A model generated the notes under the pieces. The model was given only the letters and a program-made list of their open reading frames with translations, did not search any database and had not been told where the DNA came from. A stretch of 64,000 bases of DNA, taken from Methylocella silvestris. Lineage in GTDB: Bacteria; Pseudomonadota; Alphaproteobacteria; Rhizobiales; Beijerinckiaceae. This document shows, in pieces, positions 9,560 through 19,076 of this stretch (position 1 is the stretch's first letter; every line of letters begins with the position of its first letter). The stretch is from assembly GCF_002891535.1 (NCBI RefSeq), contig NZ_PDZR01000001.1:620001-684000 (forward strand). The letters run 5' to 3'. Position numbers and translations under genes: made by a program.

Positions 9560-10885
9560 GTGAAGATGAAGATTCCGGCCTCTCCCTCGGTTGCGCATCA
9601 GCCGCTGGCGCTCGTCAACGGACGCCTCGTCGACGGGCAGACCTTTGATTGCGTGCGCGGCGGAATTCTCATTCTTGACGGCCGGATTCTTGATCTTGGC
9701 CCCGAGGTCGCGCCGAAAAACCTCCCCGTTCATTCGCGCGTGATCGATTGCGGCGGCGATTTTCTCAGCCCCGGACTCATCGACATGCGCGCCTTTGTCG
9801 GCGAGCCGGGGGGAGAGCATCGCGAGACCATTGCGACCGCCACGGCCGCGGCCGCGGCGGGGGGCGTCACGACGATCCTGGCGCGGCCCGACACCAATCC
9901 CCCGGTCGACGAACCGGCCGTCGTCGATTTCCTGTTGCGCCGCGCGCGGGACACCGGCCGCGTGCGGCTGATTCCATGTGCGGCGATGACACAGGGGCTG
10001 CGCGGCGAGGAGATCGCCGAAATCGGCTTGCTGAAGCAGGCCGGCGCGCTTGCCTTCTCGGATGGCGCGCATTCCATCGCCAATTCCCGCGTGCTGCGCC
10101 GCGTGCTCTCCTATGCGCGCGATTTCGACGCGCTCATTATTCATTATGCCGAGGATCGCGATCTCGCCGCCGAGGGCGTGATGAACGAGGGCGAATTCGC
10201 CACAAGGCTCGGGCTCGCAGGCATCCCGCGCGAGGCGGAGGCGATCACGCTCGACCGCGACATCCGTCTCGTCAATCTCACCGGCGCGCGCTATCACGCC
10301 GCCCTCGTGACGACGACGCTGTCGCTCGACATCATCAAACGCGCCAAGGATGCGGGGCTGCCGGTCACCGCCGGGACCTCGATCAACCATCTGACGCTCA
10401 ATGAAACCGATATCGGCGATTACCGCACCTTTCTCAAACTCGCCCCGCCGCTGCGGCGCGAGGATGAGCGGCGCGCGCTCGTCGAGGCGCTCGCCTCCGG
10501 GCTGATTGACATCATCGTTTCGGACCATAATCCGCAGGATGTCGAGACCAAGCGTCTGCCCTTCGCCGAGGCCGAGAATGGCGCGATCGGGCTGGAGACC
10601 ATGCTGGCGGCGGGTTTGCGGCTTGTCGCCTCCGGCGAAGTCTCGCTGCAGCGGCTGATCGGCGCGATGACGTTGCGCCCGGCCGAGATCCTGGGCTTGC
10701 CGCAGGGCCGGTTGCGGGTTGGCGCTCCCGCCGACATCATCCGTTTCGATGCGGAGGCGGCGTATGTGGTCGATCCGTCGAAACTGCGCTCGCGCAGCAA
10801 GAACACACCCTTCGACGAAGCGACCATGGAAGGCCGCGTGAAGCTGACGCTGGTCGAGGGGCGGGTTGTTTTCGAGGAGGAGTGA
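9560..10885 (+). CDS. Dihydroorotase-like protein, probably catalytically inactive (PyrC'/PyrX type)
   Basis: About 441 residues with the amidohydrolase/dihydroorotase fold. The HxH metal motif that normally reads DxHxH at the first strand is replaced by DMRAF at 75-79, so the first two metal ligands are absent. Later elements such as HYAED and SDHNPQD survive. In Pseudomonas and related bacteria such PyrC' proteins are non-catalytic and are needed for assembly of the PyrB complex; that role is inferred here. An open frame starts at GTG 9500, overlapping the pyrB stop. GTG 9560 follows a GAGAG site, and ATG 9566 is also possible. A true dihydroorotase should exist elsewhere in the genome. Confidence 0.85.
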   Translation: MKMKIPASPSVAHQPLALVNGRLVDGQTFDCVRGGILILDGRILDLGPEVAPKNLPVHSRVIDCGGDFLSPGLIDMRAFVGEPGGEHRETIATATAAAAAGGVTTILARPDTNPPVDEPAVVDFLLRRARDTGRVRLIPCAAMTQGLRGEEIAEIGLLKQAGALAFSDGAHSIANSRVLRRVLSYARDFDALIIHYAEDRDLAAEGVMNEGEFATRLGLAGIPREAEAITLDRDIRLVNLTGARYHAALVTTTLSLDIIKRAKDAGLPVTAGTSINHLTLNETDIGDYRTFLKLAPPLRREDERRALVEALASGLIDIIVSDHNPQDVETKRLPFAEAENGAIGLETMLAAGLRLVASGEVSLQRLIGAMTLRPAEILGLPQGRLRVGAPADIIRFDAEAAYVVDPSKLRSRSKNTPFDEATMEGRVKLTLVEGRVVFEEE

Positions 10886-10964
10886 GGCGCTCAGCCTCTT
10901 CGCGAGATTCGCCTTCGTGGTGAGCGAGGTTTAGGATCGCGGCTTCGTCATGGGAGATTGTCCA

Positions 10965-11450
10965 ATGATGAAACGTGAAGTCCCCGATTTTTCCGCCTAT
11001 GCCGATCTCGTCATCATGATGCTCGGCATGCGGGTGAGAACGCTTCGTGGCGTTAAGACGCTGCTTGGCCTGGGGCCGCCGATTGAGGCGGCCGGCGCCG
11101 CCCGCCCGGATGGCCTGCTCCACGCGGACAACGCCATCATTTATGGCTTTTATCCGCTGCATCTCGGCATGCGCTGGTACTGGCGCGATATCGATGCGCT
11201 CGAGGCCTGGGCGAAATCCGGGCCGCATCGCCTGTGGTGGAGCCAATTCATGACGGATTCCGGCGGGACCGAATTCTGGCATGAGACCTATCATATGCGC
11301 GGCGGCATGGAGGCGATCTATCTCGACATGACGAAGCCAATCGGCCTCGCCAATTTCATGCCGGTGGGCGCCGCGCGCGGCACGATGGCGAGCCGCCACA
11401 AGGAATGGGCCTCGCCTGGTCCTGGCGAAGCGCCAACGGACCGGCGCTGA
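10965..11450 (+). CDS. DUF4188 family protein (monooxygenase-like fold)
   Basis: A 161-residue soluble protein. Features include the N-terminal MLGMRVRTLRGVK, the middle LHLGMRWYWRDIDALEAWA, and WHETYHMRGGMEAIYLDM near the end. The WHE(T/A)Y...GG pattern and length match DUF4188 proteins, which are related to phenylacetaldoxime dehydratase and antibiotic-monooxygenase ferredoxin-like folds. Its substrate is unknown. I chose ATG 10965 over the in-frame ATG 10950 because GGGAG lies 8 bases before it. It is 79 bp downstream of the pyrC-like gene and converges on the cupin gene. Confidence 0.65.
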   Translation: MMKREVPDFSAYADLVIMMLGMRVRTLRGVKTLLGLGPPIEAAGAARPDGLLHADNAIIYGFYPLHLGMRWYWRDIDALEAWAKSGPHRLWWSQFMTDSGGTEFWHETYHMRGGMEAIYLDMTKPIGLANFMPVGAARGTMASRHKEWASPGPGEAPTDRR

Positions 11451-11496
11451 TCCAGCCGCGGCCAGGCGACCGAACCCTGTTCGCAGGGAAGAGAGA

Positions 11497-11928
11497 TTAC
11501 CCCTCGCGGTTCGGAGTGCCGAGCACGTGGATGTTTGGCGGCAGCATCGCGTCGTCGAAAGTCTGGGTGAACATCGGCGCCGCGAAGAACGCGACCGCCC
11601 TCAAGGTTTCCGCGCCCGTGTTGACAAGATCATGCCGCACAGGAGTCGGCAGAACGAAAACGCTCCCCGGACCAACCTGATGCACGGTCCCGTCCTCCAT
11701 CCGCAGCTCTCCGGCGCCGGCGAGGATATACTGTGTCTCCTCGGTGGCGTCGGTATGCCAGCCGAGCCGATCGCCCGCCTCGATTTCATAAACGATGGTG
11801 GAGGATTGCGTCGTCCCGTGGCCGCCATAGGCCGCGAACGCGCCCGCCCAGCGGACTTTGGGGTCGCTAACTCCGCCGACCTGCGCTCTGGGAAGATCCT
11901 GGGTCGAAACGACAAAGACTGAAGGCAC
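11497..11928 (-). CDS. Cupin domain protein
   Basis: A 143-residue single-domain beta-barrel protein. The first cupin motif reads GWHTDATEETQYILAGAGEL; it has Asp where the second His of HxH usually stands. The second motif has PVRHDLVNTG. It therefore probably binds a metal with altered ligands. Cupins include dioxygenases, isomerases and sensor domains, and the substrate here is unknown. It is convergent with the DUF4188 gene and separated by about 285 bp from the upstream GGDEF gene on the same strand. Confidence 0.75.
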   Translation of the reverse strand: MPSVFVVSTQDLPRAQVGGVSDPKVRWAGAFAAYGGHGTTQSSTIVYEIEAGDRLGWHTDATEETQYILAGAGELRMEDGTVHQVGPGSVFVLPTPVRHDLVNTGAETLRAVAFFAAPMFTQTFDDAMLPPNIHVLGTPNREG

Positions 11929-12213
11929 GGCCTGCTCCTGCGACAGTATGCGGCGTTCTGCCGCATCATGGGGCGCGTTTGCGCTCTACGCAATGCAGTC
12001 AGTGTATCAATGATATGTGATGATAATATTTATTTTTCATCTCGATGGCGTGCGCCGAGCAAGCGACGGCCTGTTGAGGTAGCTGGCCGCCGCGCGCCGA
12101 ATGGCCGAAAGGCGCTGGGGGAATCCACATGCCACGGCAAAAGGAGACGCGCCGGGCGCGGACATGATTTCGAACACGGGTTCCCGGCGTCATGCCAAAA
12201 TAAACGACATCGC
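11929..12213. other. Intergenic region upstream of the cupin gene
   Basis: A 285-bp gap that includes an AT-rich stretch at about 12000-12045, the likely promoter area of the cupin gene. A 72-codon frame starting GTG at 12217 overlaps the GGDEF stop, but its composition is not protein-like and I do not call it. Confidence 0.4.
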
Positions 12214-13659
12214 TCACGCCGGGCTTAGCCTGACTCCGCGCAGGCTCGGCGTGATCGGCGGAAAAAGAAATTCGGTCTTGGCAATTGCGCCAACCAGCGA
12301 GGCGGCGCCCTTTTTCAACTGCTTTCGCTCATACATCATCATGTCAGCCTGAGCGATCAGATCGTCGATCTTTGTGGCGGCGGGATACGCCGTTTCGGCG
12401 TAGCCGGCGCTGAAGGAAATTTCCAGCAGCGGGTCAGCTGTCGCGCGCGCCGCAATGATGGCCGTCATGCGCGCAAGCATAACCTCGGCTGTTCCGCAAG
12501 CGCCGGACGCGAGCACCACGAACTCGTCTCCGCCGATGCGGCCGATCACATCGGTCTTCCTGAATGTGGCGACGAGGACATTGGCAAAGCTCGTGATCAA
12601 TTCTGACCCGGCGGTGTGGCCCAGGCTGTCATTGATCTTTTTCAGACCGTCGAGATCGAAATAAAACAACGTTAATCCGGCCCGCAATCGGATTGCATTC
12701 TTTACGGCGTAGTCGGCGGCGGAGAAAAAACCACGACGATTCAGGATATTCGTAAGCTGGTCTTTCAACGACTGAGACCGCAGCTCGCGTTCAAGCCTGT
12801 TGGTCACCCTGCCCATCCACGCAATGACTGCGAGCGCCGTCAGCACGACGATCGGGGTCTCGACAGCGCGCGTGTAAGCCGGCGGCAAGATGTCGGCGCT
12901 GTCGAGATAGCCGACTGTGGCGAACGCAACAAATGGCGTGACGACGACTAAGGGCAAGACGAGCCGCCCGACGCGGCTGCCGATCCCGCCGTCGAACCAA
13001 AAAGAAAGCCAGCCAATGGCGCTCGCGCGTCTAACGACGATCACAGTCGACAACAGAAAAAGACAGAAGAACGTTTGCGGTGAAGTCAGGTTGGTTCTCG
13101 AGAGGCCGAGCAACTCGACCATCTGGTAAACGTAACCGCTGACCAGAACGAGGATGAGCGTAACGAGGGAAATCGCGCCGAGGTCACATAACATGCCCCG
13201 TCTGCGCCCGGGGCGCGAAAGGAATGCCAAGCATAGGCCGATGAGCGTCAGGCCCAGCGCGGTTTGGGGAGATGGGCGGCCGTGGCTTGCGGACGCATCC
13301 CTCGGCAACCAGCCTTCGATTTCCATGCGAACGCCGGCATATTCCAGCAATGTAATGCAACCGAGCGCGAGGACCGCCAAGGCCGCGACTAGGCTGAGCC
13401 GTAGCGCTAAGGGCGATCTCCCCGGCGCCGAAAGAGCGAGGCTTGCCGCGGCGGCCAGCATTCCCGCCGCAGCATTCGCCGTCATGCGTGACCAACCCGA
13501 AGGCGCGAAAGCGGCGACGGCCGGAAAATACCATAGTGTGAGAATGCATCCCGCCACCACAGCGACAAGGCATAGCGCAGGCTTTTCGAGTCGGGCTACG
13601 GCTGACAGAATTCGAAGGTCGGGCCGGGATGGGCTGTGGATCACTGCGGGGATGACCAA
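12214..13659 (-). CDS. Membrane-anchored diguanylate cyclase (GGDEF protein)
   Basis: About 481 residues. Some eight or nine hydrophobic segments (roughly residues 25-285) precede a C-terminal GGDEF domain. The active-site loop is intact (GGDEF at about 376-380) and the inhibitory site RKTD sits five residues before it, so the enzyme should make cyclic di-GMP and be product-inhibited. No EAL domain is present. The start is uncertain: TTG 13659 has GGAGG about 9 bases upstream, while the same frame is open to a TTG at 13674. A large nested dyad lies upstream at 13747-13792 and may be its operator. Confidence 0.85.
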   Translation of the reverse strand: MVIPAVIHSPSRPDLRILSAVARLEKPALCLVAVVAGCILTLWYFPAVAAFAPSGWSRMTANAAAGMLAAAASLALSAPGRSPLALRLSLVAALAVLALGCITLLEYAGVRMEIEGWLPRDASASHGRPSPQTALGLTLIGLCLAFLSRPGRRRGMLCDLGAISLVTLILVLVSGYVYQMVELLGLSRTNLTSPQTFFCLFLLSTVIVVRRASAIGWLSFWFDGGIGSRVGRLVLPLVVVTPFVAFATVGYLDSADILPPAYTRAVETPIVVLTALAVIAWMGRVTNRLERELRSQSLKDQLTNILNRRGFFSAADYAVKNAIRLRAGLTLFYFDLDGLKKINDSLGHTAGSELITSFANVLVATFRKTDVIGRIGGDEFVVLASGACGTAEVMLARMTAIIAARATADPLLEISFSAGYAETAYPAATKIDDLIAQADMMMYERKQLKKGAASLVGAIAKTEFLFPPITPSLRGVRLSPA

Positions 13660-13746
13660 GGGAGCGACCTCCAAGAAGCAGCATCAACTTTTGCAAGCTT
13701 GGAGCCTGGCTTTGGCGTCATGCTGGGAAACGGGGGACGAATTCGA

Positions 13747-13792
13747 CGTATGATAATTGATAAAAAGCAAAACTTATCAAAACTAACATACG
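13747..13792. promoter_or_regulatory. Nested inverted repeat, candidate operator
   Basis: Outer arms CGTATG (13747-13752) and CATACG (13787-13792) enclose inner arms TTGATAA (13757-13763) and TTATCAA (13774-13780) around a 10-base centre. The block is AT-rich in a GC-rich setting and lies about 90 bp upstream of the GGDEF start on one side and 230 bp upstream of plsY on the other. Confidence 0.5.
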
Positions 13793-14023
13793 CCTTATTT
13801 TGCGATCACGAAGCGAATATTGGCCGTTTGACCTGATTTATTTTCTGCATCCGAGCTTTGCTCCGCGGGACTCCCGTGAAAAAGCGCAATTGCTTGAACT
13901 TGGCAGCGGCCCATTTGCCCGCCAGGAAACGGGGATTCATTGCACATTGCGGAAGCGCCGGCGCGCTGGTTGCCACTCCATGGCGCGCAAGCTAGGCTGG
14001 CTGGCCCTGCTGCGGATGCGCCT

Positions 14024-14638
14024 GTGATCCTCTCCGTTCTCGCCCTCTTGTTCGGCTATCTTTGCGGCTCGATTCCGTTCGGCCTGATCCTGACGAGCCT
14101 CAGCGGCGTCGGCAATCTGCGCACGGTCGGCTCCGGCAATATCGGCGCGACCAATGTACTGCGCACGGGACGCAAGGATCTCGCCGCCGCGACCCTTCTC
14201 CTCGATCTCGCCAAGGGGGCCGTCGCCGTATTGATCGTGTCCTTCATTGCGACGCGCCGTCTGCCGCCGCTTTCGGCCTGGCCGCCTGCGCCCGTGCTCG
14301 CCGCGGCGCTCGGCGCCTTTCTCGGCCACATCTATCCCGTCTGGCTCGGCTTCAAGGGCGGCAAGGGCGTCGCGACTTATCTTGGCTGTCTTCTCGCCGT
14401 CGCCTGGCCGGCCGGCCTCGCCTTCATCGCGGCCTGGCTCGGCGTCGCCTTCCTCACGCGCTATTCCTCGCTCGCCGCCTTGATCGCCGCGGCGCTGACG
14501 CCCGTCGTTCTGCTCGCGCTCCACCAGACCGGCGCGGCCATTCTTTTCGCCGGCATGAGCGCGCTAATATTTTGGAAGCATCGCGAGAATATCGCGCGGC
14601 TGAAGGCCGGCGCCGAAACGAAGATCGGCAAGAAATGA
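14024..14638 (+). CDS. plsY: Glycerol-3-phosphate acyltransferase PlsY
   Basis: A 204-residue polytopic membrane protein with the three PlsY signatures: the GSIPFG start region, GSGNIGATN, and [18 protein letters not shown]. It transfers the acyl group from acyl-phosphate to glycerol-3-phosphate, the first step of phospholipid synthesis, at the inner membrane. GTG 14024 gives the usual length and begins directly with TM1; an open frame extends upstream to a TTG at 13940 but adds unrelated residues. The stop overlaps the dprA start as ATGA. Confidence 0.93.
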   Translation: MILSVLALLFGYLCGSIPFGLILTSLSGVGNLRTVGSGNIGATNVLRTGRKDLAAATLLLDLAKGAVAVLIVSFIATRRLPPLSAWPPAPVLAAALGAFLGHIYPVWLGFKGGKGVATYLGCLLAVAWPAGLAFIAAWLGVAFLTRYSSLAALIAAALTPVVLLALHQTGAAILFAGMSALIFWKHRENIARLKAGAETKIGKK

Positions 14639-15900
14639 CGTCGGCGGCTGCTTTGACGCCGCAGGAGCGCTTCGCCTTTCTGCGGCTCTATCGCAGCGAA
14701 ACGATTGGCCCCCGCTCCTTCGTGGCCTTGCTCGCCCGATACGGGTCGGCCCAGGCGGCGCTTGAGGCCTTGCCGGGCGTCGTCGCCAGCGGCAAGGCGG
14801 GCCGGCCGATCGCCCTTGCCCCGATCCATGAGATCGAGGCCGAACTGGAAGCGATCGAGCGCGCCGGCGCGGCGCTGATCTGTTTGCCCGAGCCCGATTA
14901 TCCGGCGCGGTTGCGGCAGATCCATTCGGCTCCGCCGCTGCTTACGGTGCGCGGCGAATACGCCTGCCTGAAACGGTCCAAGGTCGCGATCGTCGGCTCG
15001 CGTAACGCGTCGGCGGCCGGCCTCGCCTTTGCGGAACAATTGTCGCGCGGCGTCGCCCGCGCCGGGCATGTCATTGTTTCCGGCCTTGCGCGCGGGATCG
15101 ACGCGCGGGCGCATCAGGCCGCGCTGGCGACCGGGACGATCGCCGTGCTCGCCGGCGGCCTGGGCAATATTTATCCGGCCGCACACAGCGAACTGATGGA
15201 GCGTCTGCTCGAACATGGCGCTGCGATGAGCGAAATGCCGTTTGGATGGGAGGCGCGGGGGCGCGATTTTCCACGGCGCAACCGCATAGTCTCGGGTTTG
15301 TCGCGCGGCGTCGTCGTGATCGAGGCGGCGCGCCGTTCGGGCTCGCTGATTACGGCGGGTTTTGCTGCGGAGCAGGGGCGGGAAGTGTTCGCCGTGCCGG
15401 GATCGCCGCTCGACCCCCGCGCGGAGGGTCCGAATCAATTGCTGCGGGAGGGCGCGACGTTCTGCACAAGGGCCGAGGATGTGCTCGACGCGCTGGCCCG
15501 GCAGGATCTTCTGCCCGCCGCCGATTTCAGCTTCGCTGAAGCTGACGGGGCGTCCTATGAGCCCTATTGGGACGAACTCGAACTGCCGGATATTTTGGCG
15601 AAGAATGACGGCGCCGCCTTTGGCGCGGCGGGGCAAATGACGCCGCGGCAAGCACCCGCTTCATTGCGGCGCGCCGCGCCGCCGCCGGCCGACGAGCCGC
15701 GGCAGGAGAGCGCCCCTCAACCTTCGCGCGAACAAACCTTCGCCCGGGTGATCGAACTTTTGGGGCCGGCGCCTGTCTCGGTCGATGAACTCGTCCGCGC
15801 CTCGGAGGCGCCGGCGCGGGAGGTCCGGGCGATTCTTTTCGAGCTCGAGCTTGACGGCCGGCTCGAGCGCCACGGCGCCGATCTCGTGTCGAAGATCTGA
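14635..15900 (+). CDS. dprA: DNA-processing protein DprA (Smf)
   Basis: The 421-residue protein has an N-terminal SAM-like region, the Rossmann-type core ([17 protein letters not shown], then [13 protein letters not shown], then [19 protein letters not shown]) at about 115-260, a disordered Ala/Pro linker, and a C-terminal winged helix (about 365-421, ending [12 protein letters not shown]). DprA binds incoming single-stranded DNA and loads RecA during natural transformation and is widespread in non-competent bacteria too. ATG at 14635 overlaps the plsY stop. It converges on accC with a 43-bp gap. Confidence 0.93.
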   Translation: MTSAAALTPQERFAFLRLYRSETIGPRSFVALLARYGSAQAALEALPGVVASGKAGRPIALAPIHEIEAELEAIERAGAALICLPEPDYPARLRQIHSAPPLLTVRGEYACLKRSKVAIVGSRNASAAGLAFAEQLSRGVARAGHVIVSGLARGIDARAHQAALATGTIAVLAGGLGNIYPAAHSELMERLLEHGAAMSEMPFGWEARGRDFPRRNRIVSGLSRGVVVIEAARRSGSLITAGFAAEQGREVFAVPGSPLDPRAEGPNQLLREGATFCTRAEDVLDALARQDLLPAADFSFAEADGASYEPYWDELELPDILAKNDGAAFGAAGQMTPRQAPASLRRAAPPPADEPRQESAPQPSREQTFARVIELLGPAPVSVDELVRASEAPAREVRAILFELELDGRLERHGADLVSKI

Positions 15901-15943
15901 AATCCGGGATCTGCGGCCGGGCCTTACTCCGCCCCGTTCAAGC

Positions 15944-17302
15944 CTACTCCGTCCCGTCCATGCCACCGTCGGCCAGAAATTTCTCCAGCCAGTGGATGTC
16001 GTAAAGCCCGTTCTGGATGTCGGAATTGCGGACCAGCGTCTGGAACAGCGGGATCGTCGTGTCGATGCCGTCGATGATGAATTCATCGAGCGAGCGGCGC
16101 AGCCGCATCAGGGCTTCGTTGCGGTTGCGGCCATGCACGATCAGCTTGCCGACCAGCGAATCATAGGTCGGCGGGATCGTATAGCCGGCATAGACAGCGC
16201 TATCGACGCGAACGCCAAGGCCGCCCGGCGGATGGTAATAATTGATCAAGCCGGGCGAGGGGCGGAAGGTCGCCGGATGCTCGGCGTTGATGCGGCATTC
16301 GATGGCGTGTCCGTTGAAGATGACGTCGTCCTGCGTCAGGGTCAGCGCAGATCCCGCCGCGATCTTGATCTGCTCATTGACGAGATCGACGCCGGTGATC
16401 ATCTCGGTCACCGGATGCTCGACCTGGATGCGCGTGTTCATCTCGATGAAATAGAATTTGCCGTCTTCATAGAGGAATTCGATCGTGCCGGCGCCGGCAT
16501 ATTGCAGTTCGCGCATGGCCGCGGCGCAGATCTCGCCGATCTCCTTGCGCTGCGACTCATTCAGCGCCGGCGAGGGGCCTTCCTCCCAGACTTTCTGGTG
16601 CCGTCGCTGCAACGAGCAATCGCGCTCGCCAAGATGGATCGCGCCGCCACGCCCGTCGCCGAGAATCTGCACCTCGATGTGGCGGGGTTTTTCGAGATAT
16701 TTTTCAAGATAGACGGAATCATCGCCAAAGGCCGATTTCGCCTCCATGCGCGCCGTCTCCAGCGCCGAGGCGATGTCGTCCTCGCTGAACGAGACCTTCA
16801 TGCCGCGCCCGCCGCCGCCCGCCGCCGCCTTGATGAGCACGGGATAGCCGAGTTCTTTCGCCGCGGCCTTCGCCTCCGCCTCATCCGTGATGGCGCCGGC
16901 CGAGCCCGGCACGCAGGGGATGCCGAGCCGAAGCGCGGTCCGCTTCGCCTCGATCTTGTCGCCCATCAGTCGGATATGCTCCGGCTTTGGCCCGACGAAG
17001 ACGATGTGATGCTCCGCGAGAATTTCCGCAAAACGGGCGTTTTCCGACAAAAATCCGTAGCCGGGATGCAGCGCCTCAGCCCCGGTGATCTCGCAGGCAG
17101 CGAGGAGCGCTGGAATATTCAAATAGGATTCGCGCGCGGGCGGCGGCCCGACGCAGACGGATTCGTCGGCGAGCTTGACATGCATTGCTTCGGAATCGGC
17201 GGTCGAATGGACCGCGACCGTCGCGATGCCAAGCTCCTTGGCCGCGCGCAGAATCCGCAACGCGATCTCGCCGCGATTGGCGATGAGGATTTTTTCGAAC
17301 AT
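15944..17302 (-). CDS. accC: Acetyl-CoA carboxylase, biotin carboxylase subunit
   Basis: A 452-residue biotin carboxylase starting MFEKILIANRGEIALRI. The ATP-grasp glycine loop GGGGRGMKV is at about 163-171, followed by HIEVQILGD and the ECRINAEHP biotin-site segment. It carboxylates biotin on AccB using bicarbonate and ATP, feeding malonyl-CoA production for fatty acids. It lies 24 bp downstream of accB, within an aroQ-accB-accC operon on the minus strand. Confidence 0.96.
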   Translation of the reverse strand: MFEKILIANRGEIALRILRAAKELGIATVAVHSTADSEAMHVKLADESVCVGPPPARESYLNIPALLAACEITGAEALHPGYGFLSENARFAEILAEHHIVFVGPKPEHIRLMGDKIEAKRTALRLGIPCVPGSAGAITDEAEAKAAAKELGYPVLIKAAAGGGGRGMKVSFSEDDIASALETARMEAKSAFGDDSVYLEKYLEKPRHIEVQILGDGRGGAIHLGERDCSLQRRHQKVWEEGPSPALNESQRKEIGEICAAAMRELQYAGAGTIEFLYEDGKFYFIEMNTRIQVEHPVTEMITGVDLVNEQIKIAAGSALTLTQDDVIFNGHAIECRINAEHPATFRPSPGLINYYHPPGGLGVRVDSAVYAGYTIPPTYDSLVGKLIVHGRNRNEALMRLRRSLDEFIIDGIDTTIPLFQTLVRNSDIQNGLYDIHWLEKFLADGGMDGTE

Positions 17303-17326
17303 TTTAATCCACCCGGCGCGCGGCGC

Positions 17327-17791
17327 TCATTCGATGACGAAGAGCGGCTGGCCGTATTCGACGGGCGAGCCGTCCTCAACGAGGATGCGGGTGACCGAGC
17401 CGGCGCGCGGCGCGACGATCTCGTTGAACGTCTTCATCGCTTCGACGAGAAGAAGCTTGTCGCCCGCCTTCACGACGGAGCCGATCTCGACAAAAGGCGC
17501 GGATTCAGGCGACGCCCGCCGATAGGCGGTCCCGACCATCGGCGATTTGACGACGCCGGCGATTTCGATCTCCGCGGCGACCGGCTCGACGGCCACGGTC
17601 GCCGTCGCCGGAACATGCGCGGGAGCGAACTGGCGCGCGATCCTGATCTTCATATCGCCATGGGCGATCTCAATCTCGGAAAGGCCAAGGCGCGTCGCGA
17701 TCTTGGCGAGCGCCTCGACGAGCTCGGTGTCGACGCCGACGTCTTGCGCAGGCGCCGCGGGTTTCGGCCCTGTATATTTCATTTTCTTCAT
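17327..17791 (-). CDS. accB: Acetyl-CoA carboxylase biotin carboxyl carrier protein
   Basis: A 154-residue carrier. The N-terminal part is followed by an Ala/Pro/Val linker and the C-terminal biotinyl domain, in which VEAMKTFNEI holds the lysine to be biotinylated. Its start codon overlaps the aroQ stop (ATGA), so translation is probably coupled. It acts with AccC, encoded immediately downstream. Confidence 0.95.
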   Translation of the reverse strand: MKKMKYTGPKPAAPAQDVGVDTELVEALAKIATRLGLSEIEIAHGDMKIRIARQFAPAHVPATATVAVEPVAAEIEIAGVVKSPMVGTAYRRASPESAPFVEIGSVVKAGDKLLLVEAMKTFNEIVAPRAGSVTRILVEDGSPVEYGQPLFVIE

Positions 17792-18234
17792 CTTTCGCTG
17801 ACGGTTGTGAGAGCGATCAAGGCGTCGAGGGCGAGCGTGTAGGACAAGACGCCGAAGCCCGAAATCACGCCCTCGGCGACGGGGGCGATATAGGAGTGGC
17901 GACGAAACTCCTCGCGGGCGTGGACATTGCTAAGATGCACCTCGACGACCTTGGCCTTCGCGCCCTTGATCGCGTCGTGAAGACCGATCGAGGTGTGCGT
18001 CAAGGCGCCGGCGTTGAGGATGATCGGCTCGCCGGCAAGTCCCGCGTCCTGTACCCAGGAGATGAGGTCGCCCTCGTGATTGCTCTGGCGGAAGCGGAGC
18101 GTGACGCCGCGCTCGGCGCAGGTCGCGGCGAGGCGCGACTCAATCGCGGCGAGCGTCTGCGCGCCGTAAATCTCCGGCTGCCTCGATCCGAGCAGATTGA
18201 GGTTTGGCCCGTTCAGGCAATGGACGGTTTTCAT
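17788..18234 (-). CDS. aroQ: 3-dehydroquinate dehydratase, type II
   Basis: A 148-residue type II enzyme: NGPNLNLLGSRQPEIYG near the N-terminus with the catalytic Arg/Tyr region, RQSNHEGDLISWVQDA, and the later HLSNVHAREEFRRHS. It dehydrates 3-dehydroquinate in the shikimate pathway. The frame is open upstream to 18408, but MKTVHCLNGPN at 18232-18234 is the conserved start. It is the first gene of the aroQ-accB-accC cluster, an arrangement common in alphaproteobacteria. Confidence 0.95.
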   Translation of the reverse strand: MKTVHCLNGPNLNLLGSRQPEIYGAQTLAAIESRLAATCAERGVTLRFRQSNHEGDLISWVQDAGLAGEPIILNAGALTHTSIGLHDAIKGAKAKVVEVHLSNVHAREEFRRHSYIAPVAEGVISGFGVLSYTLALDALIALTTVSER

Positions 18235-19076
18235 GAAAGACTCGAAAGGGCGCGCAAACGTCCGAAGCGGCAATCCATAACCGGGATCAAAAAACAAGGG
18301 AAGCCCGCCGGAGTCATCGGCGCCGGCCGATCCTGGCGCCTCGACAAAAAATGCGCGCATGGGCCTCGCTGTGGAAACCGCGTGCGGAGCATAGAGGCAG
18401 ATAAACATTAAAATTATGATGCAAGATTGAAAATAATATCCCTATATATTCGAGACAGATGAAAAAAATCGTCAAAAATATAAGTATATTATAAGTTTTT
18501 TGTCAAATTTATTATAAACGTGTTGCATATTTATATTAATTTTTTGTGATTGACACAAATATATATTTTCTAATGGCGCATTCTCGCGATGCGGCCCTTC
18601 ATAGAGTCGCTGCCTCGACCATATAGTTCCGATGGGCGTCAGCGGATGGAGCCAATTTCCGTCGCAGACCCTTTTCCCTCAGTCATCTACTCGCTCGAAA
18701 TCCGCTGTTTCATTTGAGCCGGCTCGAACAACTTGTGCAAAACCCTCTCGCAGCGCGCCCGACCGGCTTTCCTGCGCTTGTTGGCTCTGGATTTGGCGTG
18801 ACGAGCCGGGCGCATGTCTTCTGGGCGTTTCAAAAGCAGGCGAGCGGGACGGGAGGTTCTTGGGGGGACTCTCGCCGCATTGTTCGACGATTTCAGGGCG
18901 GGACGCGGTTCGCCGTCTGTCATGCTTTGCCTTGCCGATAAGATCGGCGCGAACCTCTCGCGCGTTTCCGGCTCGCGAGAGGTCCGACAGGCCGTCGCTC
19001 GGCCGCCGGACCTTGCAGATAGCCCGGTAAAATTGCATTTGCGTTCTACGCCGCAATGACTATAGTCCATCGACGC
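18235..19076. other. Long intergenic region with AT-rich island upstream of secE
   Basis: About 840 bp with no gene I can name. Bases 18409-18590 are extremely AT-rich against a GC-rich genome and include TTGACA at about 18550. Bases 18600-19076 return to normal GC and hold a perfect 10-bp inverted repeat (ACCTCTCGCG/CGCGAGAGGT, about 18953-18983). Several 70-130 codon frames exist on both strands, but none looks protein-like. The tRNA-Trp gene often found upstream of secE is not here. See the findings for a possible RNA gene. Confidence 0.5.

Noticed and set aside
11999-12217. A 72-codon minus-strand frame beginning GTGA-overlapped with the GGDEF stop
   Set aside because: Arg/Pro/Ala-rich shadow-like composition, no motif, and it runs into an AT-rich promoter area. 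The overlap is probably chance.
18632-19070. Overlapping 125-133 codon frames on both strands upstream of secE
   Set aside because: Composition is typical of non-coding high-GC frames (Arg/Ser/Pro-rich), no start has a ribosome binding site and no family is recognised.
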